The notes beneath the pieces were generated by a model, which was not told where the DNA came from, made no database searches, and worked only from the letters and a program-made list of their open reading frames with translations. A stretch of DNA of 64,000 nucleotides, from contig NZ_JAQQLA010000004.1 of NCBI RefSeq assembly GCF_028548395.1, positions 248,001 through 312,000 on the forward strand. Direction: 5' to 3'. Source of the DNA: Vogesella indigofera. GTDB lineage: Bacteria; Pseudomonadota; Gammaproteobacteria; Burkholderiales; Chromobacteriaceae. Each line of letters begins with the position of its first letter. The stretch's first letter is position 1. The position numbers were made by a program, and so were the translations under genes. Of the stretch, positions 43,448 to 51,587 are shown one piece after another.

Positions 43448-43478
43448 ATTTTGACAATCGTTGAAATATTGAATTGAT
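43448..43478 (-). promoter_or_regulatory. AT-rich operator/promoter of the arsenic operon
   Basis: Directly upstream of the arsR ATG is an AT-rich imperfect palindrome, ATATTTTGACAA facing TTGAAATAT. It stands out from the GC-rich surroundings and is the likely ArsR operator. Confidence 0.5.
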
Positions 43479-43555
43479 TATCGCCAACGCCGTGGCAAAA
43501 CACAAGTGACGAAGGCGGCAAACACAGAGGAGTGAGTGGCGGCCTGGCCGGCGTC

Positions 43556-43610
43556 GCGGGCCGGGCCGGGCCGGGCCGGGCTGGCGTGGCGTGGCGTGGC
43601 GTGGCGTGGC
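43556..43610 (+). repeat. Two adjoining pentanucleotide microsatellites
   Basis: Four CCGGG units (43561-43580), then CTGGC and five GTGGC units (43586-43610), about 110-160 bp upstream of arsR. Such tracts change length by slippage. Confidence 0.85.
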
Positions 43611-43631
43611 AATAACGGAATGCATCAGCAC

Positions 43632-43644
43632 AAGGTTGGCCGCA
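43632..43644 (+). repeat. 13-mer uptake-like word, left arm of inverted pair
   Basis: Perfect AAGGTTGGCCGCA, five bases from an inverted copy. Confidence 0.9.
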
Positions 43645-43649
43645 ATACC

Positions 43650-43662
43650 TGCGGCCAACCTT
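43650..43662 (-). repeat. 13-mer uptake-like word, right arm of inverted pair
   Basis: Perfect TGCGGCCAACCTT. With the left arm it forms a 13-bp stem and an ATACC loop, four bases from the MITE target site at 43666. Confidence 0.9.
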
Positions 43663-43668
43663 GCCTTA

Positions 43669-43819
43669 GAACCTGTTCAAAGTCTCGCGCGCTCACGCGA
43701 GACAAGGCGAACACGTCCGAGGAAGCGGCGTTTAGCTGGAGATAACCAGCATGCCGCAGGCGTTTTTAACGCCGTATCGCCCTATTGCGAACAAGTCGCA
43801 GCAGACATTGCACAGCTTC
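43669..43819 (+). mobile_element. MITE-like element, copy D
   Basis: 151 bp. The left end GAACCTGTTCAAAGTCT and imperfect right end (...TTGCACAGCTTC) are flanked by TTA on both sides (43666-43668 and 43820-43822). The right TTA is the stop codon (TAA on the minus strand) of the EamA gene. Confidence 0.85.
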
Positions 43820-44737
43820 TTACGCCGCCTGCGGCAGCGGCTGCGCCACCGGCTTCGGCTTGGCGACGATGTGGCCGGACAGCAGGCTGGCGCTGGCGAT
43901 CAGCGCGCCGCCGATCCACTCCTGCAGCTGCATGCGCTCGCCGGCGAGCAGATAGGCGGAAATGGCGGCGAACAGCAGCTCCATCAGCATCAGTGTCATC
44001 ACCTGCGTCGCCGGCAGGATCGACAGCCCGTGCATCGAGATGATGCTGGTGGCCAGCAGCGTGACACCCAGCACCAGCACGATCAGCAGCACCTCGCCGT
44101 GCAGCAGCGCCAGCTCCGCGCCCAGCTGGCCGCGCCACAGCAGCGACGCCAGGCCGCAGGCGGCCACGCCCAGCCACACCATCGCCGACTTCAGCGCCAC
44201 CGGCAGCGCGTACGCCTTCTTGGACAGCACATTGCCCAGCGCGAAGCTGATGCCGCCGGACAGCGCCAGCCAGTCGGCGCGGCTGGAGAAGAAATCGCCG
44301 CTAAACAGCCCCGGCCGGTACAGGATCACCATCATGCCGCCCAGCGACATGGCGATCACCAGCCAGCCGATGCGGCTCAGCCGCTCGTGCAGCAGCAGCC
44401 AGGAAAACAGCGCGCTCCACAGCGGCGACAGGTAGAACAGCAGCAGCACGCGCATCACCTGCCCTTCCGACACCGCCCAGGTGTAGCTGAAGTTGCACCA
44501 GCCATAGAGCAGGGCCAGCGGCAGCAGGATGAATTCGAAGCGTGCCTCGCGGCGGAATACCTCGCGGAACAGCACCACGCCCAGCGTGGCGGAGACCAGG
44601 TACACCGTCAGCGAGGTGGCGGCGGTGGAAAAGCCGGCCTCGTGCAGCGTGCGAAACGGGAACCACATCAGCCCCCACACCAGTGCCGTGGTCAGTGCGC
44701 ACGTCACCGCCAGCAGCTTTTGTTTTGCCAGATTCAT
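43820..44737 (-). CDS. EamA/DMT-family transporter
   Basis: A 305-residue inner-membrane protein with ten predicted spans in two EamA repeats, starting ALTTALVWGLMWFPFRTL. Homologues export amino acids or metabolites; the substrate is unknown. Its stop codon is the target duplication of the downstream mobile element. Divergent from dapC. Confidence 0.82.
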   Translation of the reverse strand: MNLAKQKLLAVTCALTTALVWGLMWFPFRTLHEAGFSTAATSLTVYLVSATLGVVLFREVFRREARFEFILLPLALLYGWCNFSYTWAVSEGQVMRVLLLFYLSPLWSALFSWLLLHERLSRIGWLVIAMSLGGMMVILYRPGLFSGDFFSSRADWLALSGGISFALGNVLSKKAYALPVALKSAMVWLGVAACGLASLLWRGQLGAELALLHGEVLLIVLVLGVTLLATSIISMHGLSILPATQVMTLMLMELLFAAISAYLLAGERMQLQEWIGGALIASASLLSGHIVAKPKPVAQPLPQAA

Positions 44738-44784
44738 AGTCTTTTCTTACACTTGTCGTTTTGTTGCATTGCAAGGAAGCGGCG

Positions 44785-45975
44785 TTGAATCCCCACCTCG
44801 AACTGTTGCAGCCCTACCCGTTCCAGCGTTTGCGCGGCCTGCTGGCCGGCGTGACGCCTCCTGCCGACCTGCCGCACATCAACCTGTCGATCGGCGAGCC
44901 GAAGCACCCGACCCCAGCGGTGGTGAAACAGGCGCTGATCGACGCGCTGGACGGCCTCGCCGCCTATCCGGCCACCCTCGGCAGCGACGCGCTGCGCGGC
45001 GCCTGCGCCGGCTGGCTGCAGCGCCGCTACGGCGTCAGCGTGGATGCTGCCCGTGAAGTACTGCCGGTGTGCGGCAGCCGCGAGGCGCTGTTTTCCTTCG
45101 TACAGGCGGTGATCGATCCGCGCGGCGAGCAAAAGCCGGTGCTGATCTCGCCCAACCCGTTCTACCAGATCTACGAAGGCGCCGCGCTGCTGGCCGGTGC
45201 CGAACCTTACTATGTCAATTGCTTGGCCGCCAACCGTTACCAGCCGGACTGGGCGGCGGTGCCGGAGGCCATCTGGCAGCGCACGCAGGTGGTCGTAGTA
45301 TGCAGCCCGGGCAATCCGACCGGGGCGGTGATGTCGCTCGCCGACTGGAACACACTGTTCTCGCTGTCCGACCGCTACGGTTTCATCATCGCCAGCGACG
45401 AGTGCTACTCCGAGATCCACTTCGGCACCCCGCCGCTGGGCGGGCTGCAGGCGGCACAACAACTCGGCCGCGGCTTCGAGCGGCTGGTGATGTTCACCAG
45501 CCTGTCCAAGCGCAGCAACGCCCCCGGCCTGCGCTCCGGCTTTGTCGCCGGCGATGCCAAAGTGCTGGAAAAATTCCTGCTGTACCGTACCTACCACGGC
45601 AGCGCGATGAGCGTCACCATCCAGCAGGCCAGCATCGCCGCCTGGAACGACGAAGAGCATGTGGCGGCCAACCGTGACGCGTATACTGCCAAGTTCGACG
45701 CCGTCACTCCGCGCCTGTCGCAGGTGCTGGACGTTACGCGGCCGGACGCCGGCTTCTACCTGTGGGCGGCGGTGCCCGGCGGTGACGATGCCCGCTTCGC
45801 CCGCGACCTGTTCGCGCAGCAGCACATCACCGTGCTGCCCGGCAGCTTCCTTGCCCGCGACGCGCACGGCGTCAACCCCGGAGCCGGCCGTGTCCGCCTG
45901 GCGCTGGTGGCGCCGCTGGCGGAATGCGTCGCCGCCGCCGCGCGCATCGAACAGTTTTTGCAGCACTACCACTAA
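44785..45975 (+). CDS. dapC: Succinyldiaminopimelate transaminase
   Basis: A 396-residue PLP enzyme of the succinylase lysine/DAP pathway. The Schiff-base lysine is in [17 protein letters not shown], with [10 protein letters not shown] for substrate and [12 protein letters not shown] chose the TTG at 44785 because AAGGA lies 7 bases upstream and the product then begins [13 protein letters not shown], the family start. dapD follows, so the two steps on either side of succinylation are clustered. Confidence 0.9.
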   Translation: MNPHLELLQPYPFQRLRGLLAGVTPPADLPHINLSIGEPKHPTPAVVKQALIDALDGLAAYPATLGSDALRGACAGWLQRRYGVSVDAAREVLPVCGSREALFSFVQAVIDPRGEQKPVLISPNPFYQIYEGAALLAGAEPYYVNCLAANRYQPDWAAVPEAIWQRTQVVVVCSPGNPTGAVMSLADWNTLFSLSDRYGFIIASDECYSEIHFGTPPLGGLQAAQQLGRGFERLVMFTSLSKRSNAPGLRSGFVAGDAKVLEKFLLYRTYHGSAMSVTIQQASIAAWNDEEHVAANRDAYTAKFDAVTPRLSQVLDVTRPDAGFYLWAAVPGGDDARFARDLFAQQHITVLPGSFLARDAHGVNPGAGRVRLALVAPLAECVAAAARIEQFLQHYH

Positions 45976-46058
45976 AAGCAATAACACAACCGAACAACCA
46001 AACCAGCAGAAGACCCATCATGTCTGTAGAAATCCACCTTGCCAAAGGACTGAGCCAA

Positions 46059-46880
46059 ATGCACCCGATTCAAGCCCTCATCGAAGAAGCTTTTGAAAAA
46101 CGCGCCGAGATCACCCCGGCCACCGTCTCCGTCGAACTGAAGTCGGCGATCGAACAGGTCATCAATGAACTGGACGCCGGCACCCTGCGCGTCGCCGAGA
46201 AGAACGGCAGCGACTGGGTGGTCAACCAGTGGGTGAAGAAGGCGGTGCTGCTGTCGTTCCGCATCCGCGACAACGAAGTGCTGGACGACGGCGTGTCGCG
46301 CTATTTCGACAAGGTCGACACCAAGTTCAACGACTGGAACCAGCAGCGCTTCGCCGACGCCGGCTTCCGCGTGGTACCGGGCGCCGTGGCGCGCAAGGGC
46401 AGCTTCATCGCCAAGAACACCGTGCTGATGCCGTCCTACGTCAACATCGGCGCCTACGTTGACGAAGGCACCATGGTCGACACCTGGGCCACCGTCGGCA
46501 GCTGCGCCCAGATCGGCAAGAACGTGCACCTCTCCGGCGGCGTCGGCATCGGTGGCGTGCTGGAGCCGCTGCAGGCCAACCCGACCATCATCGAAGACAA
46601 CTGCTTCATCGGCGCGCGTTCGGAAGTGGTGGAAGGCGTGATCGTCGGCGAAGGCTCAGTGATCTCGATGGGCGTCTACATCGGCCAGTCGACCAAGATC
46701 TACGACCGCGAAACCGGCGAAGTCACTTACGGCCGCATCCCGCCGGGCTCGGTAGTGGTGTCCGGCAACCTGCCATCGAAAGACGGCAGCCACAGCCTGT
46801 ACTGCGCGGTGATCGTGAAGAAGGTCGACGCGCAGACGCGCAGCAAGACCAGCATCAACGAACTGCTGCGCGGCGTATAA
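46059..46880 (+). CDS. dapD: Tetrahydrodipicolinate N-succinyltransferase
   Basis: A 273-residue left-handed beta-helix (hexapeptide repeat) succinyltransferase. The family blocks [40 protein letters not shown] and [17 protein letters not shown] are intact. The ATG at 46059 gives the standard length and has AAAGGA upstream; an ATG at 46020 would add 13 residues and has a weaker site. It follows dapC by 83 bp. Confidence 0.9.
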   Translation: MHPIQALIEEAFEKRAEITPATVSVELKSAIEQVINELDAGTLRVAEKNGSDWVVNQWVKKAVLLSFRIRDNEVLDDGVSRYFDKVDTKFNDWNQQRFADAGFRVVPGAVARKGSFIAKNTVLMPSYVNIGAYVDEGTMVDTWATVGSCAQIGKNVHLSGGVGIGGVLEPLQANPTIIEDNCFIGARSEVVEGVIVGEGSVISMGVYIGQSTKIYDRETGEVTYGRIPPGSVVVSGNLPSKDGSHSLYCAVIVKKVDAQTRSKTSINELLRGV

Positions 46881-46944
46881 GCCGGCGCCGGTGCCACACT
46901 GTGCACCGGCCTGCCACAATTGCACCCGTCATGGCGCTGCCTTT

Positions 46945-46973
46945 TTGCGCCATGCAGCATAGGCAGGTAGAAT
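46945..46973 (+). promoter_or_regulatory. Sigma-70-like promoter of the mla operon
   Basis: TTGCGC, a 17-bp spacer, then TAGAAT. The predicted start near 46980 is just ahead of a perfect palindrome. Confidence 0.6.
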
Positions 46974-46988
46974 AAGGAACAAAGCGGA

Positions 46989-47010
46989 GGGGATCGTGAA
47001 CACGATCCCC
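46989..47010. promoter_or_regulatory. Perfect palindrome at the 5' end of the mla transcript
   Basis: Ten-base arms GGGGATCGTG / CACGATCCCC around AA, right after the predicted transcription start and 34 bp before the mlaF start. There is no T-run. It is either a 5' stabilising hairpin or an operator. Confidence 0.6.
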
Positions 47011-47044
47011 TTACCTGTTCCCCCCAAGGACTCGCCACCACATC

Positions 47045-47854
47045 GTGCAAAACGACAGTTTCATCGAATTCAACCGCGTCAGCTTCGGCTATGGCGACCG
47101 TCTTATCCTGCAGGACATCTCGCTGAAAATCGGCCGTGGCCAGCTGGTCGCCATCATGGGCGGCAGCGGCAGCGGCAAGACCACGCTGCTGCGGCTGATC
47201 TCCGGCCAGATCCGCGCCCAGCAGGGCCAGGTACTGGTCGACGGCCGCGACGTTGGCCGCATGAACCAGCGCGAGCTGTACCAGCACCGCCGCCGCATGG
47301 GCATGCTGTTCCAGTTTGGCGCGCTGTTCACCGACCTGCCGGTATTCGACAACGTGGCGTTCCCGATCCGCGAGCACACCTCGCTGAGCCCGGCGATGGT
47401 GCGCGATCTGGTGCTGATGAAACTGCACGCCGTCGGCCTGCGCGGCACCGAAGCGCTGATGCCGGCCGAGCTTTCCGGCGGCATGGCGCGCCGCATCGCG
47501 CTGGCGCGCGCCATCGCGCTCGACCCGCAGATCATGCTCTACGACGAACCGTTCACCGGGCTGGACCCGATCTCGCTGGCCACCATCGCGCTCTTGATCA
47601 AGAAGCTGAGCGACGCGCTGGGCACCTCGGCGGTGATGGTCACCCACGACGTGCACAAGTCGCTGGAAATCGTCGACTACGTCTACTTCATCGCCGGCGG
47701 CAAGATCGCCGCCGCCGGGACTCCGGACGAGGTACGCGCCTCCGACTCGCCGTGGGTACACCAGTTCATTCACGGCGAGGCCGACGGTCCGGTGCATTTC
47801 GCCTACCCGGCGCAGCAGAGTCTGGCCGGCAGCTTCGGCCTGGAGGGCGCATGA
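47045..47854 (+). CDS. mlaF: Phospholipid transport ATPase MlaF
   Basis: 269 residues, the ATPase of the MlaFEDB complex that moves phospholipids between inner and outer membrane. Walker A is GGSGSGKTT near 39-47, the signature ELSGGMARR, Walker B IMLYDEPFTGLD. The start is GTG. The C-terminal HFAYPAQQSLAGSFGLEG extension fits the MlaF tail that contacts MlaB. First gene of a complete mlaFEDCBA operon. Confidence 0.93.
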   Translation: MQNDSFIEFNRVSFGYGDRLILQDISLKIGRGQLVAIMGGSGSGKTTLLRLISGQIRAQQGQVLVDGRDVGRMNQRELYQHRRRMGMLFQFGALFTDLPVFDNVAFPIREHTSLSPAMVRDLVLMKLHAVGLRGTEALMPAELSGGMARRIALARAIALDPQIMLYDEPFTGLDPISLATIALLIKKLSDALGTSAVMVTHDVHKSLEIVDYVYFIAGGKIAAAGTPDEVRASDSPWVHQFIHGEADGPVHFAYPAQQSLAGSFGLEGA

Positions 47855-48639
47855 TGCTGGACAACCTGCTCGCACCGCTGCGCAAACTCGGCCACAGCAC
47901 CATCAATGCCATCTGGAAGCTGGGCGTGATGAGCCGCTTCCTGCTGGCCATCATCGCCCACTCCGGGCAAAGCCTGCTGCGCTTCCAGCTCACCATCCGC
48001 GAGGTGTACTTCGCCGGCGTGCTGTCGCTGATCATCATCGTGGTGTCCGGCCTGTTCGTCGGCATGGTGCTGGGGTTGCAGGGCTACAACACGCTGTCGC
48101 GCTTCGGCTCCGCCGACGCGCTGGGCGCGCTGGTGGCGTTGTCGCTGCTGCGCGAACTGGGGCCGGTGCTGGCCGCGCTGCTGTTCGCCAGCCGCTCCGG
48201 CAGCGCGATGACCGCCGAAATCGGCCTGATGAAGGCCACCGAACAGCTGGAAGCGATGAGCGTGATGGCGGTCGATCCGATCGCCCGCGTGGTGGCGCCG
48301 CGCTTCTGGGCCGGCGTGATCTCGATGCCCATCCTCGCCGCGCTGTTCAACGTGATGGGCATCTTCGGCGGCTATCTGGTCGGCGTGGTGATGATCGGGC
48401 TGGACGAAGGCACCTTCTGGTCGCAGATGCAGAACAACGTCGACCTGCACTTCGACGTGATCAACGGCCTGATCAAGAGCCTGTTCTTCGGCATCGCGGT
48501 AACGCTGATCGCGGTGTTCGAAGGCTTTGACGCCACGCCCACTGCCGCGGGCGTCTCTTCTGCCACCACCCGTACCGTGGTGACCTCGGCCCTGGTTATC
48601 CTGGCGCTGGACTTTGTCCTGACCGCCTTCATGTTTTAG
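47851..48639 (+). CDS. mlaE: Phospholipid transport permease MlaE
   Basis: A 262-residue inner-membrane permease with the MlaE/Ttg2B domain: SGLFVGMVLGLQGYNTLSRFG, ALLFASRSGSAMTAEIGLMKATEQLEAM. The start ATG overlaps the mlaF stop (ATGATG), so translation is coupled. A longer upstream reading is a mlaF shadow. Confidence 0.93.
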   Translation: MMLDNLLAPLRKLGHSTINAIWKLGVMSRFLLAIIAHSGQSLLRFQLTIREVYFAGVLSLIIIVVSGLFVGMVLGLQGYNTLSRFGSADALGALVALSLLRELGPVLAALLFASRSGSAMTAEIGLMKATEQLEAMSVMAVDPIARVVAPRFWAGVISMPILAALFNVMGIFGGYLVGVVMIGLDEGTFWSQMQNNVDLHFDVINGLIKSLFFGIAVTLIAVFEGFDATPTAAGVSSATTRTVVTSALVILALDFVLTAFMF

Positions 48640-48651
48640 GAATTCGCCATC

Positions 48652-49155
48652 ATGAAACGTTCCATCATTGATTTGTGGGTTGGCATCTTCGTCGCCATCG
48701 GTCTCGCCTCGGTGACCTTCCTGGCGCTGAAAGTGGCCAACCTGACGCCGCAAAGCAACAACAACAGCTACACCCTGATCGCCGAATTCGACAATATCGG
48801 CGGCCTGAAGGTGAAGGCACCGGTGAAATCGTCCGGCGTGGTGGTCGGCCGCGTCAGCAATATCGAGCTGGACACCAAACGCTACGTTGCCCGCGCCACG
48901 CTGACGCTGGACGGCCAGTACCACTTCAGCCGTGACACCAGCGCCGAAATCCTCACCGCCGGCCTGCTCGGCGAACAGTACGTCGGCCTGGTACAGGGCG
49001 GCGAGGAAGAAAACCTGAAGCCCGGCGACCGCCTGCAGCTGACCTCGTCGGCACTGGTGCTGGAACAGCTGATCGGCAAGTTCATGACCAGTTTTGCCGA
49101 AGGCAACAACAAAGCCGCAGCGGCCGATGCCGCCGCTGCGGAAACTGCTCCCTGA
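48652..49155 (+). CDS. mlaD: MlaD lipid-binding MCE protein
   Basis: A 167-residue single MCE-domain protein with an N-terminal membrane anchor (DLWVGIFVAIGLASVTFLAL) and the conserved YTLIAEFDNIGGLKVKAPVKSSGVVVGRV start of the MCE fold. It forms the hexameric lipid-conducting ring in the periplasm. 12 bp after mlaE. Confidence 0.93.
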   Translation: MKRSIIDLWVGIFVAIGLASVTFLALKVANLTPQSNNNSYTLIAEFDNIGGLKVKAPVKSSGVVVGRVSNIELDTKRYVARATLTLDGQYHFSRDTSAEILTAGLLGEQYVGLVQGGEEENLKPGDRLQLTSSALVLEQLIGKFMTSFAEGNNKAAAADAAAAETAP

Positions 49156-49199
49156 AAAAACCATCCAAGCCCTTGTTACCCGAGATACGGAAAACCATC

Positions 49200-49808
49200 A
49201 TGAAAAAGCTGTTTGCCTGTTTTGCAATGCTGTTCGGTCTGAGCAGCATCGCCCACGCCGCCGATACCCCGGTGGATCTGGTACGTGACACCTCGCGCCA
49301 GGCACTGGAAATGCTGAGCAAGGACAATGGCAAGAACAGTGCCAAGGTTCGCGAGCAGCTGATCAACATGGTGACGCCGAAGTTTGACTTCCAGCGCATG
49401 ACCGCACTGGCCGTCGGCAAGGACTGGCGCGCCGCCACCCCGGCGCAGAAGCAGCAACTGGCCAAGGAATTCGAGACCCTGCTGGTCGGCACCTACTCCG
49501 CCACCATGACCCGCTTCAAGAACGCGCAGATCGACATCAAGCCGAACGTGCTGCTCAACAACGAAGGCCGCGAGGCGGTAGTGAAGTCGGAAGTGACGCT
49601 GCCGGGCTCGGCCGAAAAGAAGCCGATCAACGTCGACTACACCCTGTACAAGACGCCACAGGGCTGGAAGGTATTCAACGTCACCGTTGAAGGCGGCAGC
49701 CTGGTCACCATCTACCGCAACCAGTTCGGCGAACAGGTGCGCAAGAGCGGCATCGACGGCCTGATCAAGTCGCTGCAGGACAAGAACAACGGTGCCAAGG
49801 CGGCATGA
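49200..49808 (+). CDS. mlaC: MlaC periplasmic phospholipid shuttle
   Basis: A 202-residue secreted protein with a signal peptide (cut after AHAAD near residue 21) and the Ttg2D/MlaC fold (YRNQFGEQVRKSGIDGLIKSLQ at the end). It carries lipid between the MlaA and MlaFEDB complexes. The ATG at 49200 begins the signal peptide. Confidence 0.92.
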   Translation: MKKLFACFAMLFGLSSIAHAADTPVDLVRDTSRQALEMLSKDNGKNSAKVREQLINMVTPKFDFQRMTALAVGKDWRAATPAQKQQLAKEFETLLVGTYSATMTRFKNAQIDIKPNVLLNNEGREAVVKSEVTLPGSAEKKPINVDYTLYKTPQGWKVFNVTVEGGSLVTIYRNQFGEQVRKSGIDGLIKSLQDKNNGAKAA

Positions 49809-50095
49809 AGCTGACCGAGACCCAGACCGGCGTGGTGCGCCTTGACGGCGCGCTGACCATGGACAGTGTCGCCGACACCCAGCTGCAGCTGGACAGGATG
49901 CTGGTCAACGGTGCCATGACGCTGGACTTCGGCGGTGTCAGCCACTGCGACTCCGCGGCGCTGGCCTTGCTGCTGGCATTGCGCCGGCGCAAGGACGCGC
50001 GCAACATCAAGCTGAGCCACATCCCGGCCGGCCTGTACGGTCTGGCCCGGCTCTACGAACTGACCCCGCTGCTGGAACTGCCTCCGGAAAACTGA
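49805..50095 (+). CDS. mlaB: MlaB STAS-domain subunit
   Basis: A 96-residue cytoplasmic STAS protein (MTLDFGGVSHCDSAALALLLAL carries the conserved Asp-Ser region) that stabilises MlaF. It overlaps the mlaC stop by 4 bp. Confidence 0.88.
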   Translation: MKLTETQTGVVRLDGALTMDSVADTQLQLDRMLVNGAMTLDFGGVSHCDSAALALLLALRRRKDARNIKLSHIPAGLYGLARLYELTPLLELPPEN

Positions 50096-50097
50096 TC

Positions 50098-50886
50098 ATG
50101 AAACGTCTGCTTGTTGTCGGCGGCTGCCTGTTGCTGACCGCCTGTGCCAGTACCCCCAGCCATCCGCAGGATCCGCTGGAGCCGCTGAACCGTGCCGTTT
50201 ACCGCTTCAACGACGCCGCGGACAAGGCGGTGCTGAAACCGGTGGCGCAGGCCTACCAGCAGGTGACGCCCCAGCCGGTGCGCACCGGGGTCGGCAACTT
50301 CTTCGACAACCTGCGCGACGTGTACAGCGCCGCCAACAACACCCTGCAGGGCAAGGCGGAACTGGCGCTCACCGACGTGCTGCGCGTGTCGTTCAACAGC
50401 ACCTTCGGCCTGTTCGGCCTGATCGACATCGCCACGCCGATGGGGCTGAAGAGCAGCAAGGCGACGCTGGGCGACACCTTCGCCCACTACGGCTGGCAGG
50501 ACAGCAGCTACCTGGTGCTGCCACTGCTGGGGCCGTCCACCGTGCGCGACGGCAGCGGCATGCTGATCAGCAACTCGCTGGAGCCGGCCACCAGCGTGTT
50601 CCACACCCACACCCAGGCCACCGTGGCACGGGTACTGAATGCGGTCAACACCCGCGAAAAGCTGCTGGGACTGGAAGAGATGGTCGATGGCGCCGCGCTG
50701 GACAGCTACAGCTACATGCGTGACGGCTTCCTGCAGATGCGCGCCCACCAGCTGGGCCTGTCGCAGGGCAAGCCGCAAGCGGAAGAAGAACTGAACATCG
50801 ACGATCTGGTCGACGAGCCGGACGCCAGCGCCCCGGCGGGGAATGCCCCGGGCGACGCCAGCGCCGCCGCAGCCAGCGCGCCCTGA
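50098..50886 (+). CDS. mlaA: MlaA (VacJ) outer-membrane lipoprotein
   Basis: A 262-residue lipoprotein with the lipobox LLLTAC at residue about 16 and the VacJ signature DPLEPLNRAVYRFND. It forms the donut that removes mislocalised phospholipids from the outer leaflet. Here it ends the same operon as mlaFEDCB, unlike E. coli where it is elsewhere. The Asp/Ala-rich tail is low complexity. Confidence 0.93.
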   Translation: MKRLLVVGGCLLLTACASTPSHPQDPLEPLNRAVYRFNDAADKAVLKPVAQAYQQVTPQPVRTGVGNFFDNLRDVYSAANNTLQGKAELALTDVLRVSFNSTFGLFGLIDIATPMGLKSSKATLGDTFAHYGWQDSSYLVLPLLGPSTVRDGSGMLISNSLEPATSVFHTHTQATVARVLNAVNTREKLLGLEEMVDGAALDSYSYMRDGFLQMRAHQLGLSQGKPQAEEELNIDDLVDEPDASAPAGNAPGDASAAAASAP

Positions 50887-50906
50887 GCCGGCCACCCGTT
50901 ACGAAC

Positions 50907-50932
50907 AAAGCCACCCCTGCGGTGGCTTTTTC
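50907..50932 (+). terminator. Rho-independent terminator of the mla operon
   Basis: AAAGCCACC / GGTGGCTTT arms around CCTGC, followed by TTTC. Confidence 0.85.
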
Positions 50933-50947
50933 TTTGCCTCGGCCTGA

Positions 50948-51087
50948 GAACCTGTTCAAAGTCTCGCGAGCTAGAGCGAGACAAGGCGAAAACGACTGAG
51001 GAAGCGGAGTTTACATGGAGTAAATGAGCATTCCGAAGGCGTTTTTAACGCCGTATCGCCGAAGCGCAGCAGACATTGAACAGATTC
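50948..51087 (+). mobile_element. MITE-like element, copy E
   Basis: 140 bp with ends GAACCTGTTCAAAGTCT and ...ATTGAACAGATTC (imperfect inverted repeat), flanked by TGA on both sides (50945-50947 and 51088-51090). It lies between the mla terminator and the flavoprotein gene. No coding capacity. Confidence 0.85.
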
Positions 51088-51111
51088 TGAGGCAGTTCCG
51101 TTGGCGGCGCC

Positions 51112-51124
51112 AAGGTTGGCCGCA
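51112..51124 (+). repeat. 13-mer uptake-like word, intergenic
   Basis: Perfect AAGGTTGGCCGCA four bases beyond the stop codon of the minus-strand flavodoxin-like gene and 22 bp from MITE copy E. Confidence 0.88.
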
Positions 51125-51128
51125 ACAC

Positions 51129-51587
51129 TCAGTACATGCCGATCGACAGCCCCGCCGCCAGCGTGGCACCCAGCTCCTCCGCCGCCGCCAGATCCGCCGC
51201 CGTCGCCTCGCCCCGCACGATCAGCGGCGGCAGCACCTGCTGCAGCGGATAGCCGCGCGCGATGCGCTCCACCGCCTGTACCGCACCGCGGCCGTCGTTG
51301 CCGGCCGACACCAGCAGCGCATAGGGCAGGCCGTCGACCCGGCCCTGCGCCGGGTAGTAAGTGCGGTCGAAAAAATCCTTCAGCGCGCCGGCCATGTAGC
51401 CGAAGTTTTCCGGCGTCGCCAGCAGCAAGGCATCGGCGTGCAGCAGGTCGTCGATGCCGGCCTGCAGCGCCGGCAGCTGCCGCAGGCTGACCTCCTCCGC
51501 CAGCTGGGCGATGCCGCGCGCGGCGGCGTCCGCCAGCTGCAGGGTATGGCCGCTCTGGCTGGCGTACACCAGCAACAGCGTTTTCAT
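51129..51587 (-). CDS. Flavodoxin-like / NADPH-dependent FMN reductase-fold protein
   Basis: A 152-residue flavodoxin-fold protein with the phosphate-binding loop VYASQSGHTLQLADA at the N-terminus and ATPENFGYMAGALKDFFDRTYYP, the flavin-ring segment of NAD(P)H-dependent FMN reductases/quinone reductases. The redox partner is unknown. Its ATG overlaps the stop of the DUF1853 gene (ATGA). Confidence 0.82.
   Translation of the reverse strand: MKTLLLVYASQSGHTLQLADAAARGIAQLAEEVSLRQLPALQAGIDDLLHADALLLATPENFGYMAGALKDFFDRTYYPAQGRVDGLPYALLVSAGNDGRGAVQAVERIARGYPLQQVLPPLIVRGEATAADLAAAEELGATLAAGLSIGMY

Noticed and set aside
43448-43819. CRISPR or phage-derived array in the repeat-rich arsenic/EamA gap
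   Set aside because: The repeats are a pentanucleotide tract, one inverted word pair and one MITE. There are no regularly spaced direct repeats with unique spacers and no cas genes.
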